A stretch of 64,000 nucleotides of DNA from Halobacillus yeomjeoni (GCF_020171525.1 NZ_JAIVAI010000006.1:116196-180195); one strand, 5' to 3'. Positions 24,757-34,262 are shown, counted from the stretch's first letter. Made by a program: numbers and translations. The notes: generated from the letters alone by a model not told the origin.

Positions 24757-26415
24757 TCATTTGGCGTCCTTCAGCCACACCTCTCCATCTTTGTACTCGA
24801 TTTGTTCAGGGTAACGAAGATCCGTCACTTCCTCTTGGATCTTCTGGGAAGGCGGCTTGGTCATCAATGATACGACCACGTTGGCGAGAATGGCTGACGT
24901 TGCACCAAACACCCCTGCTCCCGTGTCGATGATTCCTAATATCGTAAATCCGCCGAACTTGGATGCAAAGATATAGCCAAGTGTCACGAATAGACCGACC
25001 AATATCCCTGCGACTGCACCTGGTCCATTTGCGCGTTTCCACCATACGCCGAGCAGCAAGGCCGGGAAGAAGGTTCCTGATGCGAGGGCAAAAGCCCATG
25101 CGACGATTTGTGTGATCGCCCCTGGTGGGTTCAAAGCGACCAGTCCGGCGACTACAGTAGCGATGACGATGGACCAGCGTCCGACAGCCAGACGCTTCTT
25201 CTCACTGGCATTCGGATTGATCGTCCGGTAATAAATATCGTGAGACAGTGATGCAGAAATAGCAATCATCAATCCGCCGGCCGTGGATAATGCAGCGGCC
25301 ATCGCCCCTGCTGCCATCAGACCGATGACGAAGATTCCAAGGTTTGCGATTTCCGGCGTAGCCATGACCACGATGTCATTACTGATGACGAGTTCCGACC
25401 ATTGCAGGACACCATCCCCATTACCATCTGCCACAGAAAGACGTCCGGTATCCACCCACGCGGATGTCCAGGCAGGCAGGTTATCTAAGGAAGATCCTGC
25501 AACTTGAGTCATTAAAATGAAACGGGAAAAAGCGGCATAAGCTGGAGCTGATAAGTACAGGAGTCCGATGAATAACAGTGCCCACGCCCCGCTCCAACGG
25601 GCTGCTTTCATCGTCGCAACCGTGTAAAAGCGGACGATTACGTGTGGCAGACCAGCGGTTCCGCACATTAACGTGAACATCAAGGCATAGAACTGCCACT
25701 TGCTCCCTTCCGTGAATGGAACGAGGTATTCCGATACGCCAAGCTCCCTGTCCAACGCGCTCATTTCAGACATGACACTACCATAGGACATCCATGGGAG
25801 CGGGTTTTGAGTCAGTTGTAAGGACATGAAAATGACAGGAATCAAATAAGCGATGATCAGCACGATATATTGAGCGACCTGGGTCCATGTGATTCCCTTC
25901 ATCCCTCCGAGTGCTGAATAAAAAGCGATGAGAACAACCCCGATCAGTGTACCGATGATTGTATTGACTTCGAGGAGACGCCCGATAACTACACCAGAAC
26001 CGGAAAGTTGTCCAATCGAGTATGTAAAACTGATGATGATCGTAGCGACAGCCGCGAGCAAGCGCGCGGTGTTGCTTTTATATCGGTCCCCGATGAATTC
26101 CGGTACCGTATAACGACCGTATTTTCTGAGCTGAGGTGCGAGAAGGAAAGTCAGTAATAAATAACCGCCTGTCCACCCCATGATATACGCAAGCCCATCA
26201 TATCCTAAGATCATGACCGTACCTGCCAAACCGATGAATGAAGCTGCACTCATCCAATCGGCTCCGATGGCCATCCCGTTATAAACAGGAGGGACCCCTC
26301 GGCCTGCTACATAAAAATCATCCGTGGCTTTTGCTTTGTTGTACATGGCAATACCTATGTATAAAGCGAATGTTGCTCCGATTAAACTAAGCGAAACAAG
26401 AAATTGTGCATCCAT
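24757..26415 (-). CDS. Sodium:solute symporter, acetate/cation symporter (ActP-like)
   Basis: 552 residues, about 13-14 helices, ATG after AGGAGGAAAGGT. SSS family: FYVAGRGVPPVYNGMAIGADWMSAASFIGLAG is the family start, and GTAGLPHVIVRFYT and GLMAAGAMAAALSTAGGLM are conserved core helices. The pairing with a DUF485 protein 16 bp upstream is typical of acetate permeases (ActP with YjcH, Bacillus YwcA with YwcB). A perfect-consensus cre box lies before the operon, which fits control of overflow acetate or a similar short organic acid. Substrate assigned by context. Confidence 0.82.
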   Translation of the reverse strand: MDAQFLVSLSLIGATFALYIGIAMYNKAKATDDFYVAGRGVPPVYNGMAIGADWMSAASFIGLAGTVMILGYDGLAYIMGWTGGYLLLTFLLAPQLRKYGRYTVPEFIGDRYKSNTARLLAAVATIIISFTYSIGQLSGSGVVIGRLLEVNTIIGTLIGVVLIAFYSALGGMKGITWTQVAQYIVLIIAYLIPVIFMSLQLTQNPLPWMSYGSVMSEMSALDRELGVSEYLVPFTEGSKWQFYALMFTLMCGTAGLPHVIVRFYTVATMKAARWSGAWALLFIGLLYLSAPAYAAFSRFILMTQVAGSSLDNLPAWTSAWVDTGRLSVADGNGDGVLQWSELVISNDIVVMATPEIANLGIFVIGLMAAGAMAAALSTAGGLMIAISASLSHDIYYRTINPNASEKKRLAVGRWSIVIATVVAGLVALNPPGAITQIVAWAFALASGTFFPALLLGVWWKRANGPGAVAGILVGLFVTLGYIFASKFGGFTILGIIDTGAGVFGATSAILANVVVSLMTKPPSQKIQEEVTDLRYPEQIEYKDGEVWLKDAK

Positions 26416-26430
26416 ACCTTTCCTCCTAAG

Positions 26431-26736
26431 TTACTGATTGACCGCTCTGTCTTCCTGTTTGCTTTTCTCTAGCTGTTTTGGAGAGATCCCGAATTTTTCA
26501 TCAATGACATCACTTACTTTTGCGTTGACGAACAGCAGTATAATAAATGTTACGATTGCCCCCTGCGATCCCATATAGTAGTGGAATGGAACCCCCATCA
26601 CTGTGAAGTGCGAAAGTTCACGGGCAAAAAAAGCCACACCAAAGGAAACACTCAACCCGATGAATAAGTATATGGCGATCATCGTCGTGCGGACACGGAA
26701 ATAAGCATCTGCGTGAGCCCGGTCGATTTTTCTCAA
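26431..26736 (-). CDS. DUF485 small membrane protein
   Basis: 101 residues, TTG start after AGAGGAGGTG. Two membrane helices (IYLFIGLSVSFGVAFFA and GAIVTFIILLFVNAKVSDV) with a charged tail. This is the YjcH/YwcB type that accompanies acetate-type SSS symporters and is thought to assist them. It sits directly upstream of the symporter and 20 bp after the 61-residue gene. Confidence 0.82.
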   Translation of the reverse strand: MRKIDRAHADAYFRVRTTMIAIYLFIGLSVSFGVAFFARELSHFTVMGVPFHYYMGSQGAIVTFIILLFVNAKVSDVIDEKFGISPKQLEKSKQEDRAVNQ

Positions 26737-26755
26737 AGTTACACCTCCTCTCGTG

Positions 26756-26941
26756 TTATCCTCTTAAGTTAAATATGAATTGGACCGTTTCCCAAAAAGG
26801 AAGCGGGACACTCATGATCTTAATAAAAGCGATCGTAATCATCGCTACCAAAGGCAGTGCTAAAAACAAAGGACGTTTTTTTCGCAATGCGAATATTACT
26901 GATAAAATCGTAACCACTGCCAGGAAAATCGGTATGAACAT
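26756..26941 (-). CDS. Small membrane protein, first gene of the symporter operon
   Basis: 61 residues, ATG after AGGGGGGAAG. Two hydrophobic segments, IFLAVVTILSVIFAL and LFLALPLVAMITIAFIKI, separated by the basic RKKRP. It is the first of three tightly spaced genes ending with the symporter, so it may be an accessory subunit. Family not recognised. Confidence 0.65.
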   Translation of the reverse strand: MFIPIFLAVVTILSVIFALRKKRPLFLALPLVAMITIAFIKIMSVPLPFWETVQFIFNLRG

Positions 26942-26959
26942 TTAACTTCCCCCCTCATG

Positions 26960-26973
26960 TGTAAGCGGTATCA
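26960..26973. promoter_or_regulatory. cre site (CcpA) before the symporter operon
   Basis: TGTAAGCGGTATCA matches the cre consensus TGWAANCGNTNWCA at every defined position. It is 18 bp upstream of the first start codon, so CcpA binding there would block transcription in glucose. Confidence 0.7.
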
Positions 26974-27100
26974 TTTTCAACTAAAAAAATTGTTAAAAAA
27001 GTTAGAATTTACTGAACATTTAATTGTTATTATTCTAAACTGCCGTCTTTTTGTCAACCTTTATTTGGGTAATAAGGGTCTAACTTCCTAATTGAGAGGC

Positions 27101-27127
27101 TGACCTGCCAGCCGCAGGTCAGCTTTT
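27101..27127. other. Strong hairpin, possibly a terminator
   Basis: GCTGACCTGC and GCAGGTCAGC pair perfectly and TTTT follows on the plus strand only. The neighbouring gene ends on the minus strand side, where no T run follows, so its role is unsure. Confidence 0.4.
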
Positions 27128-27142
27128 AAAGGGCGTATCCAT

Positions 27143-27979
27143 CTATCCAAAAAGGTACCTCCAAGTAATTGGACCCACGATCCCATCGACCTCGATTTGA
27201 AAATGACGCTGATACTTTTTCACTGCCGCTTCCGTCCGTATTCCAAATAATCCGTCCGCATTGACGCCTATTCTCCTTTGAACCTTAATCACTTCTCTTC
27301 CTACGGCCCCTCTTTTCAGTGGTGTACCGGGATATGCCATCATCTTCAACTTTCTCCACGTCATCGGGCCGACTACACCGTCGACTTTCAATCCGTGTTT
27401 CTTTTGAAATTGTTGTACGGACTGTTCTGTAATTGGACCGAATCGGCCGTCCACCAAAAGGTCATAACCGAGGCTTTGTAAATGATTTTGGAATTCTTTC
27501 ACCTGTGCTCCCTGTGCCCCTCGCTTCAGGACATAACCGGCACTGATTCGTTTTGGCCATTCCAGATGGGGGTAGTCCAAAAATTTCTCCCAGTCTCCGC
27601 CCCACGAAAAACCGAGCGACTTGGCGATCGCGCCTGCTCTCTTCCAGCGGTCGTCCACTGTCCAGTGGGCCTTACCATCATTGGAAAGAATAAAGAAATC
27701 TACGGCACGCCGGTCGTTATGGGTGCTCTGACCCGGCAATGCATACGTGACAATTTTCCCTTTTGAACCATATCTCCTTCCTCTCCAAATATATCCGGGT
27801 CTGCCCTGTCCGTATAGTCTCGCCTGATCTTCCAGCGACCGATACCCTGAAGAAATTTGCACCTGGATACCTTCTTCATAAGCAAGTTCAATCATACGCA
27901 AAGCATTTTCACGGACTTCACGAATGACAGGACCCATGTTTTTCAAGCTGCGTTCTTTCAAGATCTCCAATGAAATCAT
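27143..27979 (-). CDS. D-alanyl-D-alanine carboxypeptidase/L,D-endopeptidase (M15, CwlK-type) with two peptidoglycan-binding domains
   Basis: 278 residues, ATG after GGAGGGGATCGT. An M15 peptidase domain (about 10-130) holds SGYRSLEDQARLYGQGR, the zinc motif STHNDRRAVDFF (H and D) and YPHLEW with the last zinc histidine. Two PG_binding_1 repeats follow (VKEFQNHLQSLGYD and VIKVQRRIGVNADGLFG). No signal peptide is visible. CwlK-type enzymes cleave the L-Ala-D-Glu bond of the stem peptide. A leaderless enzyme with wall-binding modules looks like a phage endolysin, yet no phage gene lies nearby, so it may be a spore or autolysis enzyme. Confidence 0.82.
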   Translation of the reverse strand: MISLEILKERSLKNMGPVIREVRENALRMIELAYEEGIQVQISSGYRSLEDQARLYGQGRPGYIWRGRRYGSKGKIVTYALPGQSTHNDRRAVDFFILSNDGKAHWTVDDRWKRAGAIAKSLGFSWGGDWEKFLDYPHLEWPKRISAGYVLKRGAQGAQVKEFQNHLQSLGYDLLVDGRFGPITEQSVQQFQKKHGLKVDGVVGPMTWRKLKMMAYPGTPLKRGAVGREVIKVQRRIGVNADGLFGIRTEAAVKKYQRHFQIEVDGIVGPITWRYLFG

Positions 27980-28032
27980 ACGATCCCCTCCTTACTTCTA
28001 TAATCGAAAGGAGGGGCAGATACGTGTCATAC

Positions 28033-28060
28033 AAAAAACCATCCTTTTAAAAAGGATGGC
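28033..28060 (-). terminator. Terminator of the pyrimidine catabolism operon
   Basis: CCATCCTTTT and AAAAGGATGG pair as a perfect stem and TTTTTTG follows on the minus strand, after the aminotransferase stop codon. Confidence 0.88.
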
Positions 28061-28067
28061 TTCTTTA

Positions 28068-29426
28068 TCATTTCAGTTCATGGACCGCTTTCGTCAGAGT
28101 CTCTATAAGGAAAGTGATTTCTTCGTCATCGATACTCAATGGCGGCGCGAGTGTAAGGACATTGTTATACCCTGCGACCGTGACCCCATTTTTACCAACG
28201 ATCAATCCGTTCTGATTACATCGCTTGATCACTTCATTGACTTTCGAGACCTCCAGCGGTTCTTTCGATCGTTTATCTTTCACCAGCTCAATTCCCACGA
28301 GCATGCCTTTTCCTCTGATATCTCCGACAAATGAATGGTTATGAAGGCGTGTCTGCAGCTCAGACCGTAAACGGTCCCCATATTCTTTTGAACGGGAAAA
28401 CAAGTCTTCCTTTTCCATGATCTCTATATTTTTCAAAGCTAACGCACAAGCGGCCGGATTTCCTCCGAACGTGTTGATATGACGGAAGTAATCGTAATCT
28501 TCCGCTCCTTTGAATGCTTCATAAATATCTTTTTTGACTGCTGTTGCCGATAAAGGTAAATAGGCGGAGGTCAGTCCCTTAGCCATTGTTATGATATCCG
28601 GTTGGACGCCGTAATTTTTGAACCCGAATGTTTCCCCTGTCCGTCCAAATCCGCAGATAACTTCATCTGCAATCAAAAGGGCTCCGTGTTTTTCACATGT
28701 CTCTTCGATCGCTTTCATATACCCTTCCGGCGGAACGAGCACCCCGCCGCCTGTGATGATCGGTTCCATGATCATGGCTGCAATGGTATCGCTCATTTCC
28801 CATGTCATTTTCCGGTCGACTTCCTGGACACAGGACATTTCGTGAGCATTTTCCAAATGGGCATCTGTCATCCGGTACGAATCCGGGGGAGAAACGTGTA
28901 GAAACCCGGAGGACAACGGCTCGTATTTGTATTTCCGTTCCGCCTGACCTGTTGCTGCAAGGGCCCCCATGGAGTTTCCATGATAGGCTCTGTAACGGGA
29001 TATGATTTTATGACGATTATACTCCCCACGCTGCTGGTGGTATTGCCTCGCTATTTTAAAAGCTGTTTCATTCGCTTCGGAACCGCTGTTTGAAAAGAAG
29101 ATAACGTACTCATCACCAAGCAACTCGTTCAACTTTTCAGCCAGTTTCACCGCAGGGACATGACTCTGGGTGAGAGGAAAATATGCCATTTGTTTCAACT
29201 GTTCATATGCGGCATCCGCAAGTTCTGTTCGTCCATATCCGACATTGACACACCACAGGCCTGCCATGGCATCCAAATATTTCTTCCCGTTGATATCGGT
29301 CACCCACGCCCCTTTCGTGCTTGCTGCTACCATTGTTGAATCGGGATTGTAGGGCTTCATGGAATGCCAGAGGAATTGTTCATCCTTCTCCAATACATCC
29401 TGCGTTCGATCGATTTGATGGACCAT
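28068..29426 (-). CDS. Omega-amino acid (beta-alanine):pyruvate aminotransferase
   Basis: 452 residues, class III PLP aminotransferase. Motifs: GLWCVNVGYGR, FFSNSGSEANETAFK, ISRYRAYHGNSMGA, LIADEVICGFGRTGETFG and the PLP lysine in ITMAKGLTSAYLPLS. In this cluster the natural substrate is beta-alanine (from uracil) or 3-aminoisobutyrate (from thymine), giving malonate or methylmalonate semialdehyde, which the adjacent dehydrogenase removes. It is 11 bp downstream of mmsA and the last gene of the operon. Family and context agree; amino acceptor (pyruvate) is by family. Confidence 0.85.
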   Translation of the reverse strand: MVHQIDRTQDVLEKDEQFLWHSMKPYNPDSTMVAASTKGAWVTDINGKKYLDAMAGLWCVNVGYGRTELADAAYEQLKQMAYFPLTQSHVPAVKLAEKLNELLGDEYVIFFSNSGSEANETAFKIARQYHQQRGEYNRHKIISRYRAYHGNSMGALAATGQAERKYKYEPLSSGFLHVSPPDSYRMTDAHLENAHEMSCVQEVDRKMTWEMSDTIAAMIMEPIITGGGVLVPPEGYMKAIEETCEKHGALLIADEVICGFGRTGETFGFKNYGVQPDIITMAKGLTSAYLPLSATAVKKDIYEAFKGAEDYDYFRHINTFGGNPAACALALKNIEIMEKEDLFSRSKEYGDRLRSELQTRLHNHSFVGDIRGKGMLVGIELVKDKRSKEPLEVSKVNEVIKRCNQNGLIVGKNGVTVAGYNNVLTLAPPLSIDDEEITFLIETLTKAVHELK

Positions 29427-29437
29427 CGGATTCCTCC

Positions 29438-30904
29438 TTAATAATCGTAGCGAGATGTAATCATTTTTTTACGTGTATAGAAATTGATTCCGTCTTTTCC
29501 GTTCACATGTAAATCTCCATAAAAAGAATCTTTCCATCCGGAGAAAGGGAAGAACGCCATCGTTGCAGGGACTCCGACATTGATGCCGAGCATTCCTGCA
29601 TCCGCTTCTTCACGGAATTTACGCACCGCGGATGCATCTTTCGTGTAAAGTGTGGCTCCGTTTCCATAACGGGATTTACGGATATAATCCAATCCTTCAT
29701 CCAGCGACTCCGCGCGAAGAAGACTGAGAACAGGAGCAAAAATCTCCTCCTTGGCGATCGTCATTTGCGGTGTTACGTGATCGAAGATGGTCGGTCCGAG
29801 GAAATTGCCGTCTTTTGAATCCGTCATTTCCTGTCTTCCATCACGAATCAGCGCCGCCCCTTCCTGCACCCCTTTTTCGATATATCCGACCACTTTTTCG
29901 CGGTGGGACTCTCTGATGACTGGAGTAAGCAGCGTTTCTTCATCCATGCCGTTCCCAATCGTCAAACCGTCTGCTTTTTCACGCAGCGCCTGGACTAAAG
30001 CGTCGTTTTCCCCGACCACGACGACAGCACTGCATGCCATACACCTCTGCCCAGCACTCCCGAACGTGGAACTGATGATATTCTGTACCGCTTTATCCAA
30101 GTCGGCGTCCGGCATGACGATATGGTGATTCTTGGCTCCAGAAAGGGCCTGGACCCGTTTCCCGTTTTGAGCTGCCGTTTGGTAGACATATTTAGCGACG
30201 GGCTGGGATCCGACGAATGAAATCGCCTTGATATCTTCATGATCGAGCAGACCATTGACGACATCATGCGCTCCATGAACGATATTGAAAACTCCTTTAG
30301 GAGCTCCGGCTTCTGTAATCAGTTCCGCCAACCGATTGGCCAAAATCGGTGTACGCTCAGAAGGCTTCAGTATGAACGTATTTCCACAGACGATGGCTAA
30401 TGGGAACATCCATAACGGCACCATCATCGGGAAGTTGAATGGAGTAATACCTCCAACCACTCCTAGTGGATAGCGGAACATTTCTGAATCAATGTCTTCT
30501 GCAATATTGGATAACGTTTCTCCCATCATGTGCGTCGGTGCTCCGGCTGCAAATTCCACGCACTCGATGCCGCGCTGAATTTCTCCGTAGGCTTCTTTGA
30601 ATGCTTTACCATTTTCCTGAACGAGCAGGTGGGCAAGCTCTTCGTGGTTTTCATTCAACAAGTGGTGAAACTTGTACATGATTCGCGCCCGTTTCGGCAC
30701 GGGAACGTTTTTCCATGATTGAAAAGCCGCCTCAGCAGCTTTTACCGCTTTATCGACATCTTTTTTTGTTGAAATAGGCACACGTGCGAGCAATTCTCCT
30801 GTCGCAGGGTTCGGTACTTCCAACTGCTCTGAACTCTCCGACTCCACCCATTCTCCGTTAATGAAATTCTTCAGTAATTTCGTATCGCTTTTCGTCACAG
30901 CCAT
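29438..30904 (-). CDS. mmsA: CoA-acylating methylmalonate-semialdehyde dehydrogenase
   Basis: 488 residues, ATG after GGAGGAAGGTCTACC. ALDH superfamily, MmsA/IolA type: PFNFPMMVPLWMFPLAI, GSQPVAKYVYQTAAQNGKR, ALSGAKNHHIV and the catalytic cysteine in AGQRCMACSAVV. It oxidises malonate or methylmalonate semialdehyde with NAD+ and CoA to acetyl-CoA or propionyl-CoA. No inositol genes are nearby; its place in the pyrimidine cluster argues for the uracil/thymine product rather than inositol or valine. Confidence 0.88.
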   Translation of the reverse strand: MAVTKSDTKLLKNFINGEWVESESSEQLEVPNPATGELLARVPISTKKDVDKAVKAAEAAFQSWKNVPVPKRARIMYKFHHLLNENHEELAHLLVQENGKAFKEAYGEIQRGIECVEFAAGAPTHMMGETLSNIAEDIDSEMFRYPLGVVGGITPFNFPMMVPLWMFPLAIVCGNTFILKPSERTPILANRLAELITEAGAPKGVFNIVHGAHDVVNGLLDHEDIKAISFVGSQPVAKYVYQTAAQNGKRVQALSGAKNHHIVMPDADLDKAVQNIISSTFGSAGQRCMACSAVVVVGENDALVQALREKADGLTIGNGMDEETLLTPVIRESHREKVVGYIEKGVQEGAALIRDGRQEMTDSKDGNFLGPTIFDHVTPQMTIAKEEIFAPVLSLLRAESLDEGLDYIRKSRYGNGATLYTKDASAVRKFREEADAGMLGINVGVPATMAFFPFSGWKDSFYGDLHVNGKDGINFYTRKKMITSRYDY

Positions 30905-30976
30905 GGTAGACCTTCCTCCTTCATTGTTGAAACTTTCGTCACTACGCTTATGTACGTAGGCTTAAAAACACGTGCA

Positions 30977-31198
30977 TCAACGACTTTCCAACTCTTCTTT
31001 CTTCTGAAAAAGAAGGTTGGAGAAATACTTTCTTCCATCTGCCGTTTTAATAAGAAGCTTCTCGAGATCATTTTCCGGTTTTTTCAGAGTCAGTTCTGCG
31101 CCGCTCAAGTTTTCTGTAACGTCCGTAATCATGTAGCCTTTGTCTAACCAATGGTCAATTTTCTCTCGTTCAAGTAAGTATTCCTGGTAATCAGACAT
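30977..31198 (-). CDS. Small hypothetical protein within the pyrimidine operon
   Basis: 73 residues, ATG nine bases after AAGGAG. Charged, with the segments YLLEREKIDHWLDKGYMIT and SGAELTLKKPENDLEKLL. No family recognised and no membrane helix. It lies between the permease and mmsA, on the same strand, so it probably belongs to the operon and is a candidate accessory factor. Confidence 0.6.
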   Translation of the reverse strand: MSDYQEYLLEREKIDHWLDKGYMITDVTENLSGAELTLKKPENDLEKLLIKTADGRKYFSNLLFQKKEELESR

Positions 31199-31225
31199 CC
31201 ATATGCACTCCTTATAGTCATACGA

Positions 31226-31260
31226 CTTTTAGACTCAATGGATATCACCGAGTCTAAAAG
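31226..31260. other. Perfect 11-bp stem hairpin inside the pyrimidine operon
   Basis: CTTTTAGACTC and GAGTCTAAAAG face each other across a 13-nt loop between the permease and the small gene. No T run follows on the coding strand, so it may be an mRNA processing or stabilising element rather than a terminator. Confidence 0.5.
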
Positions 31261-31280
31261 CGGATGACGGATATTTGATA

Positions 31281-32741
31281 TTAATTCGCGTCTTTCAAAG
31301 CTTCCCGGCTGTTTTCATCTTCAAGATCCCAGTCCCGGCCGACAGTGATTCCTAGGAAACGTTCATCACTCGGGTCCTCGATTTCTGCCTGTTTGTATTT
31401 TTTGAAATACCAGTGCTTACAAAGCAGATAGTAGCAGACGGCTCCGAGACCAAAGCCGATCAAAAAGGAGTAACTCGGGAAAAAGTATGAGACAGATCCC
31501 CCTGCCACCCACGAGATGAACCCTGCCAAGTTGATGCCCCCGGCATACCTGAACTGTCCATCGGACTTGTAAAGGTCGTACACATTGACTCTTCGTTTTC
31601 TCAATAAGTAATAATCGGCAAAAAGAATTCCGACGATGGCAGATAATATTCCACCGACAATTAGAAGAACAGGAATGATCGCTGCAAACAAACTCCACGG
31701 CTGAACAATCGTCCCTACCACTCCGGCTGCAAATACGCCTGCCCAGAACGGGAATTTCGGTCCGCCTACATTGGAAAAAATCGTAGCCGCGGGCACAATG
31801 TTTGCGGAAATATTGGTCGACCACTGAGCGAGGACAATCATGAGAAGTAACAGACCGAGCACCCAGCCGGTCGCTGTTTCCTGAAGCGCGATGACAGGGT
31901 CATAGTTTTTGACGGCGATATAAGCGACGGCCCCGATGATGATCATGAACGTTTGAGTCAGTGGAAGGGCGACCAGACTTCCGATCAACGCACCCTTGTT
32001 CCGTTTGAACCAGTTGCGTTCATTTTTCGGTGCTTTGATGAACCTTGAAATCGACGGGATGTCTGCAGCAAGCGTAGCCCAGAAGCCCATGTTGCTGAAA
32101 ATGACAACCAGGAAAGCCGTAAAGGCATCGGCTCCTGCTGCCGGATTTTCAGACCATGTCCAAATGTTACGTCCTTCACCAGCCGCAGTACCGGAGAGCT
32201 CCAAGAACATCCAAATGGAAATGAGCAGGATGGTCGGGGCTGCCATATCGGCAAATCGTTCTACGGCTTTGATTCCAAGGGAAGTATTCAATAATTGGAC
32301 AAAAGCGAAAATGAAGAAACAGACGAGCCAGTTATCGAATTTGAACAGCATACTCAAAATTCCATTCATGGCGGTTGCACCGAAATAAGTATTGATACCG
32401 AACCACATGGAAGCGGCCACCCCACGGACAACAGATGGGAGGTGTGTCCCCATCGTTCCGAACGGCGCACGCATGTACACCGGGAAGGACAACCCATGTT
32501 CAATGCCGATATCGGAAATCAACGCAATGAAGGCTCCGATGGCTAATGAACCGATGATGGTACCCAGGATGACGAGCGGCAATGGCAGTGATGCCACGCC
32601 GGCGCCCCCGATAGCGAAGGTAGCCAATACTACGACCATTCCGACCCACATGAAAGAAAAACCTAAGGTGGTGATTTTTCTGCCTTCCTGATGGATCGGC
32701 AGCAAGTCTGGAGACCTCAGATGACTTTCTCCTTTTTTCAA
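31281..32741 (-). CDS. NCS1-family nucleobase:cation symporter (uracil/allantoin/hydantoin permease)
   Basis: 486 residues from a TTG eight bases after GAAGGAG; the ATG seven codons earlier lacks a site. About 12 helices, with the NCS1 segment GIEHGLSFPVYMRAPFGTMG and the inner loop DYYLLRKRRVNVYDLY. Found inside the pyrimidine cluster, it most likely brings uracil or thymine (or hydantoin-like compounds) into the cell with a cation. Substrate cannot be decided from sequence. Confidence 0.85.
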   Translation of the reverse strand: MKKGESHLRSPDLLPIHQEGRKITTLGFSFMWVGMVVVLATFAIGGAGVASLPLPLVILGTIIGSLAIGAFIALISDIGIEHGLSFPVYMRAPFGTMGTHLPSVVRGVAASMWFGINTYFGATAMNGILSMLFKFDNWLVCFFIFAFVQLLNTSLGIKAVERFADMAAPTILLISIWMFLELSGTAAGEGRNIWTWSENPAAGADAFTAFLVVIFSNMGFWATLAADIPSISRFIKAPKNERNWFKRNKGALIGSLVALPLTQTFMIIIGAVAYIAVKNYDPVIALQETATGWVLGLLLLMIVLAQWSTNISANIVPAATIFSNVGGPKFPFWAGVFAAGVVGTIVQPWSLFAAIIPVLLIVGGILSAIVGILFADYYLLRKRRVNVYDLYKSDGQFRYAGGINLAGFISWVAGGSVSYFFPSYSFLIGFGLGAVCYYLLCKHWYFKKYKQAEIEDPSDERFLGITVGRDWDLEDENSREALKDAN

Positions 32742-32827
32742 TAAACTCACTCCTTCACCCATTCTTCAAAAATGGAATCAGTGAATCGTTTCACCTCCTC
32801 TCTGTGCCTCTACAGTTCATGTCCTTC

Positions 32828-34243
32828 CTATATTTTCAGCTTTTCATCAACTGGAGCGAGCAGTTGGTTGTAGCGGGCACGCTTCAAATATCGGCCTTTT
32901 CCTGTTTCGCCTACGAAGTTCTTATCACGGATGACGAAATCCCCTCTGGAAAGCACGGTGACAGGTTCGCCTGTGACCTTCATTCCTTCGAACGCATTGT
33001 AATCGACAGCCATGTGGTGGGAACCGACGGAAAGAGTGCGTTCGACATTCGGATCGAAAATGACAACGTCCGCGTCCGATCCGACAGCGATGGTCCCTTT
33101 CTTCGGATATAGACCGAAGAGTTTCGCACTGCGAGTCGACATGATATCCACGAACTGATTCAGACTGATGCGTCCTTTTTTCACGCCTTCAGAAAACAGG
33201 ATGCTTACGCGGTCTTCTATCATCGGACCGCCGTTCGGAATCTTGGAGAAATCCCCTTTTCCTAAATCCTTTTGACCTTTGAAATCAAAGGAGCATTGGT
33301 CTGAACCGAGCGTCTGGAGCTGGCCGCTCTTGAGCGCATTCCACAACACTTCCTGATGCCACTTTTCACGGAGTGGAGGAGACCAGACGTACTTCGCCCC
33401 TTCAAAATTCGGCCGCTCCAAGTAGCTTTGATCCAATGCCAGGTACTGCGGACAAGTTTCGCCCCACACATTGAATCCTTTACTCCTCGCCTCTGCGATT
33501 TTTTCAACCGCTTCTGAGCAGGAGACATGTACCACATACAGTTGTGAATCTGCAAGTCCGGTCAATTGAGCGGCACGGCCTGTCGCCTCTCCTTCCACTT
33601 CCGGTGGACGCGTGAGAGCATGATAAATCGGATCGGTGTTCCCTTTTTCCAAGGCTTCACTGACGAGGTAATCGATGACATCTCCGTTCTCTGCATGGAC
33701 CATCACTAAGCCGCCGTGCTCTTTAGCCATCTTCAATGTGCGGAACAAAGTTTCATCGTCCGCCTGGAACACATTTTTATAAGCCATGAATACTTTGAAA
33801 GACGTGATTCCTTCGTTATCCATGATGGCAGGAAGCTGATCCAGCACCTCGTCATTCAGTTCAGAAATCATGAGGTGGAAACTGTAATCGATGACCGCTT
33901 TGTCCTTCGATTTGGCATGCCAGACGTCGATGGCATTTTGAAGCGGCTCCCCTTTGTTCGTCAGGCAGAAATCGATGACCGTCGTCGTACCACCAAAAGC
34001 AGCGGCGATCGTTCCCGTTTCAAAATCATCCTTCGATACTGTCCCGCCGAAAGGCATTTCTAAATGCGTATGTGGGTCGACGCCGCCCGGGAAGACATAA
34101 CACCCTTTGGCATCGATGCGTTCAGCATCCGGTGCATCCAGGTTCTCACCGATTGCTGTGATTTGTTCATTTTCAATCAAAATGTCTGCTTTGTACGTAT
34201 CTGCAGCCGTGACGATCGTTCCATTTTCAATGATTTTTTTCAT
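32828..34243 (-). CDS. hydA: Dihydropyrimidinase
   Basis: 471 residues, ATG after AAAGGAGAAAAATC. Cyclic amidohydrolase that opens 5,6-dihydrouracil to N-carbamoyl-beta-alanine. Metal ligands are visible: PGGVDPHTHLEMPFGG (two histidines), SFKVFMAYK (the lysine carboxylated to bridge the metals), HAENGDVIDY, YVVHVSCSEA and the aspartate in LGSDQCSFD. Length and motifs fit D-hydantoinase/dihydropyrimidinase rather than dihydroorotase. It follows preA on the same strand with a 19-bp gap. Confidence 0.9.
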   Translation of the reverse strand: MKKIIENGTIVTAADTYKADILIENEQITAIGENLDAPDAERIDAKGCYVFPGGVDPHTHLEMPFGGTVSKDDFETGTIAAAFGGTTTVIDFCLTNKGEPLQNAIDVWHAKSKDKAVIDYSFHLMISELNDEVLDQLPAIMDNEGITSFKVFMAYKNVFQADDETLFRTLKMAKEHGGLVMVHAENGDVIDYLVSEALEKGNTDPIYHALTRPPEVEGEATGRAAQLTGLADSQLYVVHVSCSEAVEKIAEARSKGFNVWGETCPQYLALDQSYLERPNFEGAKYVWSPPLREKWHQEVLWNALKSGQLQTLGSDQCSFDFKGQKDLGKGDFSKIPNGGPMIEDRVSILFSEGVKKGRISLNQFVDIMSTRSAKLFGLYPKKGTIAVGSDADVVIFDPNVERTLSVGSHHMAVDYNAFEGMKVTGEPVTVLSRGDFVIRDKNFVGETGKGRYLKRARYNQLLAPVDEKLKI

Positions 34244-34262
34244 GATTTTTCTCCTTTCTGAA

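Noticed and set aside
27143..27979. Prophage endolysin module
   Set aside because: The enzyme looks endolysin-like, but no holin, tail or other phage gene lies nearby.
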